From: an uncultured Blautia sp.
GTDB taxonomy: Bacteria; Bacillota; Clostridia; Lachnospirales; Lachnospiraceae
Reading direction: 5' to 3'
NCBI RefSeq assembly: GCF_937880195.1
Contig: NZ_CALFLA010000056.1
Coordinates: forward strand, 1 to 64,000
Length of the DNA: 64,000 nucleotides
Shown here in pieces: positions 49,216 to 58,294 of the stretch. The translations under genes and the position numbers were made by a program. How positions within the stretch are numbered: the first letter of the stretch is position 1; each line of letters begins with the position of its first letter. The notes below the pieces were generated by a model. That model saw only the letters and a list, made by a program, of their open reading frames with translations, had not been told where the DNA came from and ran no database searches.

Positions 49216-50844
49216 CTAAAGGGATACCGGTTCCTGCTTATTCTTTTTAAAATCCACACTGGCTTTCACAAAACCTCCAAAAAGAGGGTGCGCATGATTG
49301 GGACGTGACTTAAATTCCGGGTGTCCCTGAGTTCCCTCAAAAAATGGATGATCCGAAAGCTCGATCATTTCCACAATCCTTCCATCCGGGGAAGTTCCGG
49401 CAATAGTCATTCCATGCTCTTCCAGTTCTTTTCTGTATGCGTTATTTACTTCATAACGATGTCTGTGGCGTTCCCTAATCTCTCTCATTCCAAAGAGCTC
49501 CGCTGCTTTTGAGCCTTCTGCCAGCAGGCAGGGATAGCTTCCAAGTCTTAAGGTACCACCCAGATCCTCTACCTGCTCCTGATCCGGCATAAGAGCAATT
49601 ACCGGATGGCAGGATGCCGGATTCAGCTCTATGCTGTTGGCATCCTCATAGCCCAGTACATGACGGGCAAATTCAACTATTGCCATCTGCATTCCAAGAC
49701 AGATGCCAAGAAAAGGAATTTTGTGAATTCTTGCATACTGGACTGCCAGAATCATTCCCTCTGTTCCCCTGTTCCCGAAACCACCGGGAACAAGTATTCC
49801 GTCTGCTGCATGAAGCGACTGATCCAGGTTTTTTTCATTTAATTCCTCTGAGTCAATCCAGGTAAGCTCCACCTTTGTCCTGCAGAAAATACCTCCATGC
49901 TTTAAAGCCTCTGCCACACTTAAATATGCGTCGTGAAGCTGCGTATATTTGCCCACAATTCCGATGTTTACTGTATATTTGGGGTTGCGCAGGCTTTTTA
50001 CCATATCTTCCCAGTCTGTAAGATCTGGTTTTCTGTTTTCCAGCCTGAGAATTTCCAGAACCACATCTGCAAGTTTTTCACGCTCCATTGCAAGAGGCGC
50101 TTCATAAAGATATTCCACATCCAAGTTTTGCAGTACATGGCTTACCGGGACATTGCAGAACAGCGCAATCTTTCGGCGGATTTCATCTGTAAGAGGATAC
50201 TCGCTTCTGCATACCAGAATATCCGGCTGAATTCCCATACCCTGAAGCTCTTTCACACTTGCCTGGGTTGGTTTTGTTTTCATCTCTCCTGATGCCTTTA
50301 AAAACGGAATCAGGGTAACGTGGACCAGCACCGCATTTTCATGACCTATTTCCTGCTGAAACTGACGTATGGCTTCCAGAAATGGCTGGCTTTCAATGTC
50401 GCCAACAGTTCCGCCTACTTCAATTATGGCGATTCTGTCTTCATCCTGAGTCTTTGGACGGTAAAACCGGCTTTTAATTTCATTTGTAATATGAGGAATA
50501 ACCTGAACAGTCCCTCCTCCAAAATCACCATGCCGTTCTTTCTGAAGAACAGACCAGTAAATCTTTCCCGTTGTCACATTAGAATTTTTATCAAGATTTT
50601 CATCAATAAAGCGTTCATAATGGCCCAGATCCAGATCTGTCTCTGTTCCGTCCTCCGTTACAAATACCTCTCCATGCTGAATTGGATTCATGGTTCCCGG
50701 ATCAATATTAATGTAAGGGTCAAATTTCTGCATTGTCACCTGACAGCCTCTGGCTTTCAGAAGTCTTCCCAATGATGCCGCAGTGATTCCCTTTCCAAGA
50801 CCGGATACCACTCCACCTGTAACAAATACGTATTTTACTGCCAT
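49216..50844 (-). CDS. pyrG: CTP synthase
   Basis: This 542-residue enzyme aminates UTP to CTP with glutamine as nitrogen donor. The N-terminal synthetase domain begins [16 protein letters not shown] and contains [14 protein letters not shown]. The C-terminal glutaminase domain has the nucleophile in FLGICLGMQ and the His-Glu pair in QGHPEF. The ATG at 50844 is preceded by CTGGAGGAGG. It is the first gene of pyrG-gltB-gltD and has an attenuated leader of the same design as glnA, which links CTP synthesis to nitrogen control. Confidence 0.95.
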   Translation of the reverse strand: MAVKYVFVTGGVVSGLGKGITAASLGRLLKARGCQVTMQKFDPYINIDPGTMNPIQHGEVFVTEDGTETDLDLGHYERFIDENLDKNSNVTTGKIYWSVLQKERHGDFGGGTVQVIPHITNEIKSRFYRPKTQDEDRIAIIEVGGTVGDIESQPFLEAIRQFQQEIGHENAVLVHVTLIPFLKASGEMKTKPTQASVKELQGMGIQPDILVCRSEYPLTDEIRRKIALFCNVPVSHVLQNLDVEYLYEAPLAMEREKLADVVLEILRLENRKPDLTDWEDMVKSLRNPKYTVNIGIVGKYTQLHDAYLSVAEALKHGGIFCRTKVELTWIDSEELNEKNLDQSLHAADGILVPGGFGNRGTEGMILAVQYARIHKIPFLGICLGMQMAIVEFARHVLGYEDANSIELNPASCHPVIALMPDQEQVEDLGGTLRLGSYPCLLAEGSKAAELFGMREIRERHRHRYEVNNAYRKELEEHGMTIAGTSPDGRIVEMIELSDHPFFEGTQGHPEFKSRPNHAHPLFGGFVKASVDFKKNKQEPVSL

Positions 50845-50868
50845 CTGTGATTTCCTCCTCCAGATCAT

Positions 50869-50928
50869 AAAAAAGGCGTCAGAGGCCTTAAGGGATTTTT
50901 CCCAAAAGCTTCTGACGCCTTTGTCAGA
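50869..50928 (-). promoter_or_regulatory. Attenuator with ANTAR-type hexaloop in the pyrG-gltB-gltD leader
   Basis: On the minus strand TCTGAC-AAAGGC-GTCAGA is a perfect 6-bp hairpin with loop AAAGGC (50911-50928). AAAGGCGTCAGA, the loop plus 3' arm, also pairs with TCTGACGCCTTT (50872-50883) followed by TTT to form a terminator with an inner GGGAAAAATCCC hairpin. This is the clearest of the four related leaders. Confidence 0.82.
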
Positions 50929-50957
50929 TAAAATGATCTTTTTAAAATATGTTCCTT

Positions 50958-50986
50958 ACTATAACTTATTTTTTTTCGTTTGTAAA
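50958..50986 (-). promoter_or_regulatory. Promoter of pyrG-gltB-gltD
   Basis: TTTACA, 17 bases and TATAGT on the minus strand, about 25-30 bases before the hexaloop hairpin. Confidence 0.75.
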
Positions 50987-51014
50987 GACATTTTTTTACA
51001 AATTTCCAATCCCT

Positions 51015-52391
51015 TTATTTGATCTCCATAGGATATTTTCCGTCAAAGCAGGCTTTGCATAATGGAAGATTTCCAGCCATTCCCTCCAGATAAGCAAGCT
51101 TCATATATCCCAGAGAATCTGCACCGATCATCCGACATATCTCCTCCTCACTATGATTTGATGCGATTAGCTGGTCATTGGATGGAACGTCTGTCCCAAA
51201 ATAACAAGGATAAAGAAACGGCGGAGAGGAAATCCTTACGTGAACCTCCTTTGCCCCTGCCTCCTTAAGCATATGGATCAAGTTCGCAATAGTGGTTCCC
51301 CTTACAATAGAATCATCTACCAGAACAATTCTCTTTCCCTTTACTACAGATTCCAATACACTCAGCTTCATATGTACGCTGGATTCTCTTTCCTTCTGGG
51401 TAGGCTTAATAAAGGTTCTGCCAATATAGCTGTTTTTATAAAATGCCAGTCCAAAGGGAATCCCTGACTCCTCAGAGTATCCTTTTGCTGCAGGAATACC
51501 GGACTCCGGAACACCTGTTACCAGATCCGCTTCCACCGGGTATGATTTTGCAAGAGATTTTCCTCCCCGAATACGTGCATCATAAATACCCACACCGTCA
51601 ATTACACTGTCAAGACGGGCAAAATAAATATATTCGAACACACAATGGGCCGTTTTTTTCACTGCCATCTCCTTATTTGACTGAATTCCATTTCTGGATA
51701 TCGTAACCATTTCTCCAGGCTCTACATCCCGTATAAACTCAGCGCCTACTGAAGCAAGAGCACAGCTTTCAGAAGCCAGTACATAAGCATGATCTCTTTT
51801 GCCTATACAAAGAGGCTTTAATCCATAGGGATCGCGTACCCCTATCAGCTTCCTTGGACTCATGATTACCAGGCCGTAAGCACCCTTCAGCTTCTTCGCG
51901 GTTGTTAGAACAGCCTCTTCCACTGAATTGGAATGAACCCGTTCTCTGGCTATATGAAAAGCAATAACTTCCGAATCCGTAGTCGTATGAAAAATTGCTC
52001 CATTCTGAATCAATTCCCATTTCAGCTCTTTTGTGTTGATCAGATTTCCGTTATGGGCAAGGGCCAGCGTACCCTTAATATATGATAGTACAAGAGGCTG
52101 CGCATTTTCTGCTACGGAGGCTCCGGTTGTTGAATATCGGACATGTCCAATCCCCAGATCCCCGGACATTTTTTCGATTGTTTCCTGGCGAAGCACTTCA
52201 CTTACCAAACCCAGATCTTTATGAAACTGTATATTCCCGATTTCCCCGTTTGTCTGTGACACAGCAAGCCCGCAGGACTCCTGTCCTCTGTGCTGAAGAG
52301 CTGTCAGCCCATAATAAACAGAAGGAACTACATTACCTCCATCCAGATCATAAATTCCAAATACACCACAGGCTTCTTTTAACTCTGCCAT
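51015..52391 (-). CDS. purF: Amidophosphoribosyltransferase
   Basis: This 458-residue enzyme commits PRPP to purine synthesis with glutamine as ammonia donor. The class II glutaminase Cys follows a short propeptide (MAELKEACGVFGIYD). The PRPP-binding loop is VLVDDSIVRGTT, and the C-terminus keeps cysteines of the Bacillus-type Fe-S enzyme (LCKACFDGKYP). The ATG at 52391 follows GAGAGGAGGAAAAG. It is transcribed away from glnN from its own promoter. No attenuator or purine riboswitch fits in its short leader. Confidence 0.95.
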   Translation of the reverse strand: MAELKEACGVFGIYDLDGGNVVPSVYYGLTALQHRGQESCGLAVSQTNGEIGNIQFHKDLGLVSEVLRQETIEKMSGDLGIGHVRYSTTGASVAENAQPLVLSYIKGTLALAHNGNLINTKELKWELIQNGAIFHTTTDSEVIAFHIARERVHSNSVEEAVLTTAKKLKGAYGLVIMSPRKLIGVRDPYGLKPLCIGKRDHAYVLASESCALASVGAEFIRDVEPGEMVTISRNGIQSNKEMAVKKTAHCVFEYIYFARLDSVIDGVGIYDARIRGGKSLAKSYPVEADLVTGVPESGIPAAKGYSEESGIPFGLAFYKNSYIGRTFIKPTQKERESSVHMKLSVLESVVKGKRIVLVDDSIVRGTTIANLIHMLKEAGAKEVHVRISSPPFLYPCYFGTDVPSNDQLIASNHSEEEICRMIGADSLGYMKLAYLEGMAGNLPLCKACFDGKYPMEIK

Positions 52392-52428
52392 CTCTTTTCC
52401 TCCTCTCTTTTTCACATTGCCATTATAG

Positions 52429-52456
52429 TGTGATAATTTTTTTTGTCAAGATTTTT
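52429..52456 (-). promoter_or_regulatory. Promoter of purF
   Basis: TTGACA, 16 bases (seven A, then TTATCACAC) and TATAAT on the minus strand, in the divergent region shared with glnN. Confidence 0.8.
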
Positions 52457-52467
52457 CTAAAAAGTTA

Positions 52468-52495
52468 TTGACAACTGCTTTTTTTTGTGTATACT
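52468..52495 (+). promoter_or_regulatory. Promoter of glnN
   Basis: TTGACA, 16 bases and TATACT on the plus strand, directly before the attenuator hairpin. Confidence 0.8.
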
Positions 52496-52504
52496 ACTTC
52501 ACAT

Positions 52505-52547
52505 AAAGCAACGGCGCTTTGGATGAATTCCGGAGTGCCGTTTTTTT
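52505..52547 (+). promoter_or_regulatory. Attenuator with ANTAR-type hexaloop in the glnN leader
   Basis: AAAGC-AACGGC-GCTTT is a 5-bp hairpin with loop AACGGC (52505-52520). AACGGCGCT also pairs over nine bases with AGTGCCGTT (52534-52542), followed by seven T in total, making a strong terminator. The two hairpins are mutually exclusive, as in the glnA, pyrG and amt leaders. Confidence 0.8.
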
Positions 52548-52624
52548 ATTTCATTTTTATTCCGAACACCAGGGAACATTTTCTCTGTTCCTTGAAATGA
52601 TCAATCTGAAAGGAGCTACTCTCA

Positions 52625-54724
52625 ATGGAAAAAAATATTCCTGAAATGTATGGAAGCCTTGTTTTTAATGACAGGATCATGCGAAACAAATTGCCGAAAG
52701 ATATGTACAAGGCTCTGAAAAAAACCATTCAAAATGGTACGCATCTGGAATTGGACGTTGCCAATTCTGTTGCTGTGGCAATGAAGGAATGGGCTATTGA
52801 AAATGGGGCAACCCATTACACCCATTGGTTCCAGCCAATGACAAATTTTACAGCAGAAAAACATGACAGTTTTATTTCTCCTGCCGGAGACGGACAGATT
52901 ATCATGGATTTTTCCGGAAAAGAGCTTGTGAAAGGAGAACCGGACGCTTCCAGTTTCCCATCAGGCGGACTACGCGCAACCTTTGAGGCAAGAGGTTATA
53001 CTGCGTGGGATCCTACCTCTCCTGCCTTTATCAAAGACCGAACTCTCTATATTCCTACTGCTTTCTGTTCATACAGCGGCGAGGCTCTTGATAAAAAAAC
53101 ACCGCTTCTCCGCTCCATGGATACACTGAATAAGGAAGCAGTAAAGATCCTGCATCTTCTAGGAAACACGGAAGTCAGACATATCAACACTACTGTAGGA
53201 CCGGAACAGGAATATTTTCTTGTAGATAAGGAGCTTTATAATAAAAGAAAGGATCTTATCTTCTGCGGCCGTACTTTAATCGGAGCTCCTGCTCCAAAAG
53301 GCCAGGAAATGGAAGATCACTATTTTGGTACTCTGAAGCCCCGTGTATCTGCATACATGCATGATCTGGATGAAGAACTCTGGAAGCTTGGCATCCCTGC
53401 AAAAACAAAGCATAACGAAGTTGCTCCTGCACAACATGAGCTGGCGCCTGTTTTTGACACTACCAACGTAGCTGTGGATCACAATCAGCTTACAATGGAG
53501 ATTATGAAAAAAGTAGCTGACAGACATAATCTTGTGTGTCTTCTTCATGAAAAGCCTTTTGAAGGCATCAACGGCAGCGGCAAGCATAACAACTGGTCTA
53601 TGGTCACTGATACCGGTGTCAATCTTCTCGATCCCGGCAAGACCCCTGCTGAGAACACACAGTTTCTTGTTTTTCTTGTAGCAGTTATCAAAGCAGTAGA
53701 CGAATATGCAGATCTTCTCAGAATTTCAGTTGCAAGCGCCGGAAATGACCATCGGCTTGGCGCCAACGAAGCGCCGCCTGCAGTTGTATCTGTTTTTCTT
53801 GGCGATGAATTGACAGAAGTTTTAAAGGCTATTGAAAATGATGAATACTTCAGCAGCCATGATTCTGTACAGATGGATATTGGAGCAAAGGTTCTTCCTC
53901 ATTTTATAAAAGATAACACTGACAGAAACCGTACTTCCCCATTTGCCTTTACTGGAAACAAGTTTGAATTCCGTATGCTTGGATCCTCTTCTTCTGTGGC
54001 AAACCCAAATATTATTCTGAATACTGCTGTTGCCGAAGCGCTGCGTCAGTTCTCTCAGAAGCTGTGCAATGTTCCTAGTGACAAAATGGAAAAGGCAGTA
54101 CATAATCTTCTGAAGGAAACTGTCACAGAACACAAAAAAATCATTTTTAACGGCAATGGATATACAGAAGAATGGATCAAAGAAGCGGCAGACCGCGGAC
54201 TTTACAATCTAGTTTCCACACCGGATGCTCTGCCTCACTTTACAGATAAAAAAAATAAAGAACTTTTGATCTCACATAAGATCTTTACAGAATCTGAGCT
54301 TTATTCCCGTTATGAGATCAAGCTGGAAAACTATGTAAAAACACTTCATATTGAGTCCTGCACCATGGCTGAAATCATTCAAAAGGATATGCTTCCTGCA
54401 GTCTGCACTTATATGGAAAAGCTTGCTCAGACAGCAGCTCTTAAAAAATCTGTAGTTCCGGATATTTCTGTTTCCAGTGAGGCTGCTCTTTTGAAAAAAC
54501 TGACAGCTCTTTCAGAATCCATGACGGAAAAGCTGGATGTACTGAAAGCCGATACTTTAAAGGCTCAGGAAGCTTCTGAGCTTCTGGAAAGCGCCAAAAT
54601 TTATCAGAAAACTGTCCTGAAAGATATGGATGAACTAAGAAGGTCTGCCGATGATGCAGAAACACTGATTCCAGATTCTTTACTTCCATATCCAACTTAC
54701 GGAAAGCTTCTGTTTTCTGTATAA
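52625..54724 (+). CDS. glnN: Glutamine synthetase, type III
   Basis: This 699-residue enzyme makes glutamine from glutamate and ammonia. The length, the early GSIII domain (ENGATHYTHWFQPMTN) and the long C-terminal helical extension identify type III, a group common in Bacteroides, cyanobacteria and Clostridia. Catalytic motifs include TVGPEQEYFLVD, KHNEVAPAQHELAP and GHRLGANEAPP-like NDHRLGANEAPP. GAAAGGAGC precedes the ATG. The attenuator in its leader places it under the same control as glnA. The amt-PII gene follows after 207 bases. Confidence 0.95.
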   Translation: MEKNIPEMYGSLVFNDRIMRNKLPKDMYKALKKTIQNGTHLELDVANSVAVAMKEWAIENGATHYTHWFQPMTNFTAEKHDSFISPAGDGQIIMDFSGKELVKGEPDASSFPSGGLRATFEARGYTAWDPTSPAFIKDRTLYIPTAFCSYSGEALDKKTPLLRSMDTLNKEAVKILHLLGNTEVRHINTTVGPEQEYFLVDKELYNKRKDLIFCGRTLIGAPAPKGQEMEDHYFGTLKPRVSAYMHDLDEELWKLGIPAKTKHNEVAPAQHELAPVFDTTNVAVDHNQLTMEIMKKVADRHNLVCLLHEKPFEGINGSGKHNNWSMVTDTGVNLLDPGKTPAENTQFLVFLVAVIKAVDEYADLLRISVASAGNDHRLGANEAPPAVVSVFLGDELTEVLKAIENDEYFSSHDSVQMDIGAKVLPHFIKDNTDRNRTSPFAFTGNKFEFRMLGSSSSVANPNIILNTAVAEALRQFSQKLCNVPSDKMEKAVHNLLKETVTEHKKIIFNGNGYTEEWIKEAADRGLYNLVSTPDALPHFTDKKNKELLISHKIFTESELYSRYEIKLENYVKTLHIESCTMAEIIQKDMLPAVCTYMEKLAQTAALKKSVVPDISVSSEAALLKKLTALSESMTEKLDVLKADTLKAQEASELLESAKIYQKTVLKDMDELRRSADDAETLIPDSLLPYPTYGKLLFSV

Positions 54725-54860
54725 GGTTTGTATTATTCACATAAATCCGGTAAATACAGAGGATATCACGCAAGTCGTACTTGCTCATTTTTGATTATCG
54801 ATTTCCTCATCCATTCAGCATACATCATGAAGATATCTTCTGTTTTACATATTAAAAATG
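54725..54860 (+). other. glnN-amt intergenic region
   Basis: It holds a GCAAGT-CGT-ACTTGC hairpin (54771-54785) followed by an imperfect T-rich stretch, perhaps a weak terminator of glnN. No convincing promoter for amt was found, so amt may be partly transcribed from glnN. Confidence 0.4.
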
Positions 54861-54902
54861 TTCGTAAAGGCGCGAGAAAATTTAATTTTCCCGCGTTTTT
54901 TC
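54861..54902 (+). promoter_or_regulatory. Attenuator with ANTAR-type hexaloop in the amt leader
   Basis: TTCGT-AAAGGC-GCGAG is a 5-bp hairpin (two G-U pairs) with loop AAAGGC (54861-54876). CGCGAGAAAA, starting at the last loop base, pairs with TTTTCCCGCG (54886-54895), followed by TTTTTT, to give a terminator with one mismatch. It is the weakest stem of the four leaders, but has the same order and the same loop as pyrG. Confidence 0.7.
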
Positions 54903-54931
54903 GATAATAAAAGGAAAAGGGGAGATTTATT

Positions 54932-56668
54932 ATGGAATTTTCAGCAGTAAACACAATCTGGGTTTTAGTTGGAGCCGCACTTGTATTTTTTATGCAGGCC
55001 GGATTTGCAATGGTTGAAACAGGCTTTACCAGGGCAAAAAATGCAGGTAATATCATAATGAAAAACCTGATGGACTTCTGTATTGGCACGCCAACCTTCT
55101 GGATCATTGGATTTGGTATTATGTTCGGAGCCGGAAACGGTTTCTTTGGTTCCATTCATGGAATCGCATCTGAAGCAAATTATGGAAACGCAATGCTTCC
55201 TGATGGAGTTCCTTTTTGGGCCTTTCTGATTTTTCAGACTGTTTTCTGTGCAACTTCTGCCACTATTGTTTCTGGTGCCATGGCAGAGCGTACCAAATTT
55301 TCTGCATACTGTGTATATAGTTTTCTGATCAGTCTTATCGTTTATCCAGTATCCGGACACTGGATCTGGGGCGGCGGTTTTATCAGCCAGATGGGCTTTC
55401 ATGATTTTGCCGGTTCCTGTGCCGTACATATGGTCGGAGGCGTTGCCGCCTTTATCGGAGCGCTGATCCTTGGTCCCCGTATTGGCAAATACTCAAAAAG
55501 CGGAAAATCAAAAGCAATTCCGGGGCACAACCTGACAGTAGGTGCACTTGGCGTATTTATTCTCTGGTTCTGCTGGTTTGGATTTAACGGTGCTTCTACT
55601 GTAAGCATGGAAGGAGATGCCATTGTCACTGCAGGAAAGATCTTTGTAAACACTAACCTGGCAGCAGCGGTTGCTACTGTTGCAGTTATGTTTATTACCT
55701 GGATCCGCTACAAAAAACCGGATGTATCCATGTCCTTAAACGGTTCCCTTGCCGGTCTGGTAGCTGTCACTGCTGCATGTGATACTGTTTCTCCTGTATC
55801 CGCAGCCCTTATCGGTATTATTTCTGGTTTCATTGTTGTTTTTGGTATTGAATTTATTGACAAAGTATTAAAAGTAGACGATCCTGTAGGTGCTGTAGGC
55901 GTTCACGCATTAAACGGGGCTTTTGGAACTATTGCCGTTGGTCTTTTTTCTGACGGTACCGGAACCGGGTGGAAAGGCCTTCTTACAGGAGGCGGCTTTC
56001 ACGGATTCGGTGTACAGCTTCTCGGAATGTGCATTACCATTGCATGGGTTGCTGTTACCATGACGATTATTTTCCAGACAATCAAGCATACCATTGGTCT
56101 TCGTGTTTCTCCTGAGGAGGAGATTGCCGGTCTGGACGGAAAAGAGCATGGACTTACAAGCGCTTATGACGGCTTTGTTGTTCATGATACCATGTCTCCG
56201 GTTCCTGTTCCCATGGGCGTAACAAAAAACACCTCTGCTTCCAATCTTTCAGCTGCTTCTGCTCCTGCAGAAGCCATTCCTGAAATCCCGGCGGAGGGAA
56301 TACATAAGCTGACAAAAGTTGTTATTATTACCCGTCAAAATAAGCTTGAAGATTTCATGCATGCCATGAATGAAATCGGAGTAACAGGAATCACAATTAC
56401 AAATGTTATGGGCTGCGGCGTACAAAAAGGCGCACATACCTACTACCGTGGCATTGAAATGGATATGAATCTTCTTCCAAAAATCAAGATTGAAATTGTG
56501 GTCAGTCTTGTTCCGGTTCAGGCTGTTATTAAAGCAGCAAAAGAAGTGCTTCATACCGGTCAGTACGGAGACGGAAAAGTATTTGTCTATGATATCGAAA
56601 ACGTGGTAAAGATCCGTACCGGTGAAGAAGGCTATCTGGCTCTTCAGGATACTCAGCCTCTGGATTAA
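54932..56668 (+). CDS. amt: Ammonium channel fused to a PII signal domain
   Basis: This is a 578-residue fusion. Residues 1 to about 430 form an Amt/Rh ammonium channel with eleven membrane segments; GGVAAFIGALILGPR and VGVHALNGAFGTIAVG (twin-His region) are visible. A Ser/Ala/Pro linker leads to a full PII (GlnK/GlnB) domain from about residue 457, with KIKIEIVV, the IGDGK-like YGDGKVFVYD and IRTGEEG motifs. In the T-loop the residue at the uridylylated Tyr51 position is Met (YRGIEM), so control by uridylylation is excluded and ligand sensing (2-oxoglutarate, ATP/ADP) is likely. The fusion would let the sensor gate its own channel. It ends at a bidirectional terminator. Confidence 0.93.
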   Translation: MEFSAVNTIWVLVGAALVFFMQAGFAMVETGFTRAKNAGNIIMKNLMDFCIGTPTFWIIGFGIMFGAGNGFFGSIHGIASEANYGNAMLPDGVPFWAFLIFQTVFCATSATIVSGAMAERTKFSAYCVYSFLISLIVYPVSGHWIWGGGFISQMGFHDFAGSCAVHMVGGVAAFIGALILGPRIGKYSKSGKSKAIPGHNLTVGALGVFILWFCWFGFNGASTVSMEGDAIVTAGKIFVNTNLAAAVATVAVMFITWIRYKKPDVSMSLNGSLAGLVAVTAACDTVSPVSAALIGIISGFIVVFGIEFIDKVLKVDDPVGAVGVHALNGAFGTIAVGLFSDGTGTGWKGLLTGGGFHGFGVQLLGMCITIAWVAVTMTIIFQTIKHTIGLRVSPEEEIAGLDGKEHGLTSAYDGFVVHDTMSPVPVPMGVTKNTSASNLSAASAPAEAIPEIPAEGIHKLTKVVIITRQNKLEDFMHAMNEIGVTGITITNVMGCGVQKGAHTYYRGIEMDMNLLPKIKIEIVVSLVPVQAVIKAAKEVLHTGQYGDGKVFVYDIENVVKIRTGEEGYLALQDTQPLD

Positions 56669-56690
56669 TGTTTGGATCCTGAACTCACAT

Positions 56691-56728
56691 AAAAAGGTTG
56701 TGGCTCAAATGAACCACAACCTTTTTTC
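56691..56728. terminator. Bidirectional terminator between amt and metF
   Basis: AAAAAGGTTGTGG and CCACAACCTTTTTT form a 13-bp stem with a 10-base loop, with A and T tracts serving both convergent genes. Confidence 0.93.
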
Positions 56729-56752
56729 ACTTTAAAGCTGATTCTATATAGA

Positions 56753-57631
56753 TCAGATTCCGGCCAGTTTCAGAACTTCCGGTACTTTAGACTCCCAGCC
56801 AAGAGCCATAATATGTACGCCCTGGCAGTACGGCTTACATTCGCGAATAATGCGGGCAGCAATCTCTACACCTGTAATGCCGGCCTTTGTCTTTTCTTTA
56901 TCTGCCTTCAGTTCATTGATCATATCTTCTGGAACATGAACACCTGCAACATTGGCGTTCATAAATCTTGCCATTCCTACGGATTTAGGAATGATAATAC
57001 CAATCTGTACCGGTTTGCCGAACTGTTTTGCTTTTTCCATAAATTTAATAAATTTCTCCGGCTCAAAAACAGCCTGAGTCTGGAAATAATCAGCGCCTGC
57101 GCGAACCTTACGCTCCATTTTTGCAAGCTGGGCATCTACAGAATCGCTGCATGGAGAAACAACAGCTCCCTTTGCAAATTTAGGCGGCTCCCCAACCAGA
57201 GCGTTTCCGCCAAGGTCAACGCCCTCTTCCAGCTGTCTTACCGCATGGATAAGGGAAACAGAATCAAGATCAAACACTGGTTTTGCCTGCGGATGGTCGC
57301 CCATCTTGGTATGGTCGCCTGTCAGAAGCAGCAGATTCTCAATTCCAAGCATTGCTGCGCTTAAAAGATCTGACTGCAGTGCAATACGGTTTCTGTCACG
57401 GCAGGTAAGCTGGAAAATAGGAGTAAGTCCCTCATCTTTAAGAGCCTTACATACGCCCAGTGAGCCAAGACGCATAACAGAAGACTGATTATCTGTTACA
57501 TTTACTGCTGTAATATCACTTAAATATGTTTTTGCTTCTTCCAGCAATCCCTCAATATGAATTCCTTTCGGCGGTCCTACTTCCGCTGTTACTGCAAATT
57601 CACCACGTTCAAATGCTTCAGTAATTTTCAT
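56753..57631 (-). CDS. metF: 5,10-methylenetetrahydrofolate reductase, catalytic subunit
   Basis: This 292-residue TIM-barrel flavoprotein reduces methylene-THF to methyl-THF. Family features are AVTAEVGPPKG at the N-terminus, the NVTDNQSSVMRLGS segment, LLLTGDH, and FQTQAVFEPEKF. In acetogens MetF works with the zinc protein MetV and RnfC2, all encoded here, in the methyl branch of the Wood-Ljungdahl pathway; it also feeds methionine synthesis. It is the last gene of the three-gene unit. AGTAGGAG precedes the ATG. Confidence 0.94.
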   Translation of the reverse strand: MKITEAFERGEFAVTAEVGPPKGIHIEGLLEEAKTYLSDITAVNVTDNQSSVMRLGSLGVCKALKDEGLTPIFQLTCRDRNRIALQSDLLSAAMLGIENLLLLTGDHTKMGDHPQAKPVFDLDSVSLIHAVRQLEEGVDLGGNALVGEPPKFAKGAVVSPCSDSVDAQLAKMERKVRAGADYFQTQAVFEPEKFIKFMEKAKQFGKPVQIGIIIPKSVGMARFMNANVAGVHVPEDMINELKADKEKTKAGITGVEIAARIIRECKPYCQGVHIMALGWESKVPEVLKLAGI

Positions 57632-57669
57632 TGTACATTGCTCCTACTCTATAAATTTTAACCGTTGTC

Positions 57670-58293
57670 TTATTTGGACACTTCGTCATCTGTTGCAAAA
57701 TTACGGATCTGTGTGGAACATTTCAGCACGTCCAGACGTCCGATCTGAGCAAGCCGTCTGTAGATACGTTCCCATCCGCACTCCATCTCACTGTCCACTT
57801 CGCATTTGCCGTCCTTACATCCGCCGCACTGTCCGTTGACAAGGCTCTTGGAGCAGGCAGTAATCGGGCAGATGCCGCCGGTTAAGTTCAGGTAACACTC
57901 GCCGCACTGGTCACAGTCATATTCCAGCGGAGTCACTCCCTGGAAGCCTGGAAGAGGATAAGTATCACAAGCTGCATATACCGGCTTGTCTTCCAGGTAT
58001 TCTGCAATTGTCTGTACGCCCACTCCACAGGAAAGAACAAGTACAGCGTCTGCTTCATCAATCTCGCTTCTGTGCTTTTCAAGGCGCAGCTTCATGTTTT
58101 CTGGGTTACAGATATAGTCAGTTGTAATAAATCCAGTCAGCTTCCCGTCAGCAGCAAGCTCCTTACGGAGTTCTACGGATTCCTTTTCCGGGAAATGGAC
58201 TTCCTTACATCCCTGGCAGTTGATCATAAAAACTTTTTTTCCGTCCACCAGTGATGCGATAATTTCTTTTGCTTTCAGTTCAGTAATCAGCAT
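57670..58293 (-). CDS. metV: MetV-type methylenetetrahydrofolate reductase zinc-binding subunit
   Basis: This 207-residue protein is rich in cysteines: MINCQGCKEV, YDCDQCGECYLNLTGGICPIT and NGQCGGCKDGKCEVD. These match the MTHFR C-terminal (MetV) family that partners MetF in acetogens. It starts one base after the stop of the MetV-RnfC fusion and lies 38 bases before metF. Its sequence is closely related to the N-terminal third of that fusion, so the two are paralogues. A role as a structural and metal-binding link in the complex is inferred. Confidence 0.9.
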   Translation of the reverse strand: MLITELKAKEIIASLVDGKKVFMINCQGCKEVHFPEKESVELRKELAADGKLTGFITTDYICNPENMKLRLEKHRSEIDEADAVLVLSCGVGVQTIAEYLEDKPVYAACDTYPLPGFQGVTPLEYDCDQCGECYLNLTGGICPITACSKSLVNGQCGGCKDGKCEVDSEMECGWERIYRRLAQIGRLDVLKCSTQIRNFATDDEVSK

Positions 58294-58294
58294 A

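Noticed and set aside
50929..50960. A second upstream hairpin (P1) of a canonical two-hairpin ANTAR target in the pyrG leader
   Set aside because: AGAT-CATTTT-ATCT gives a hexaloop, but it lacks A1 and G4. No matching second hairpin exists in the glnA or glnN leaders.
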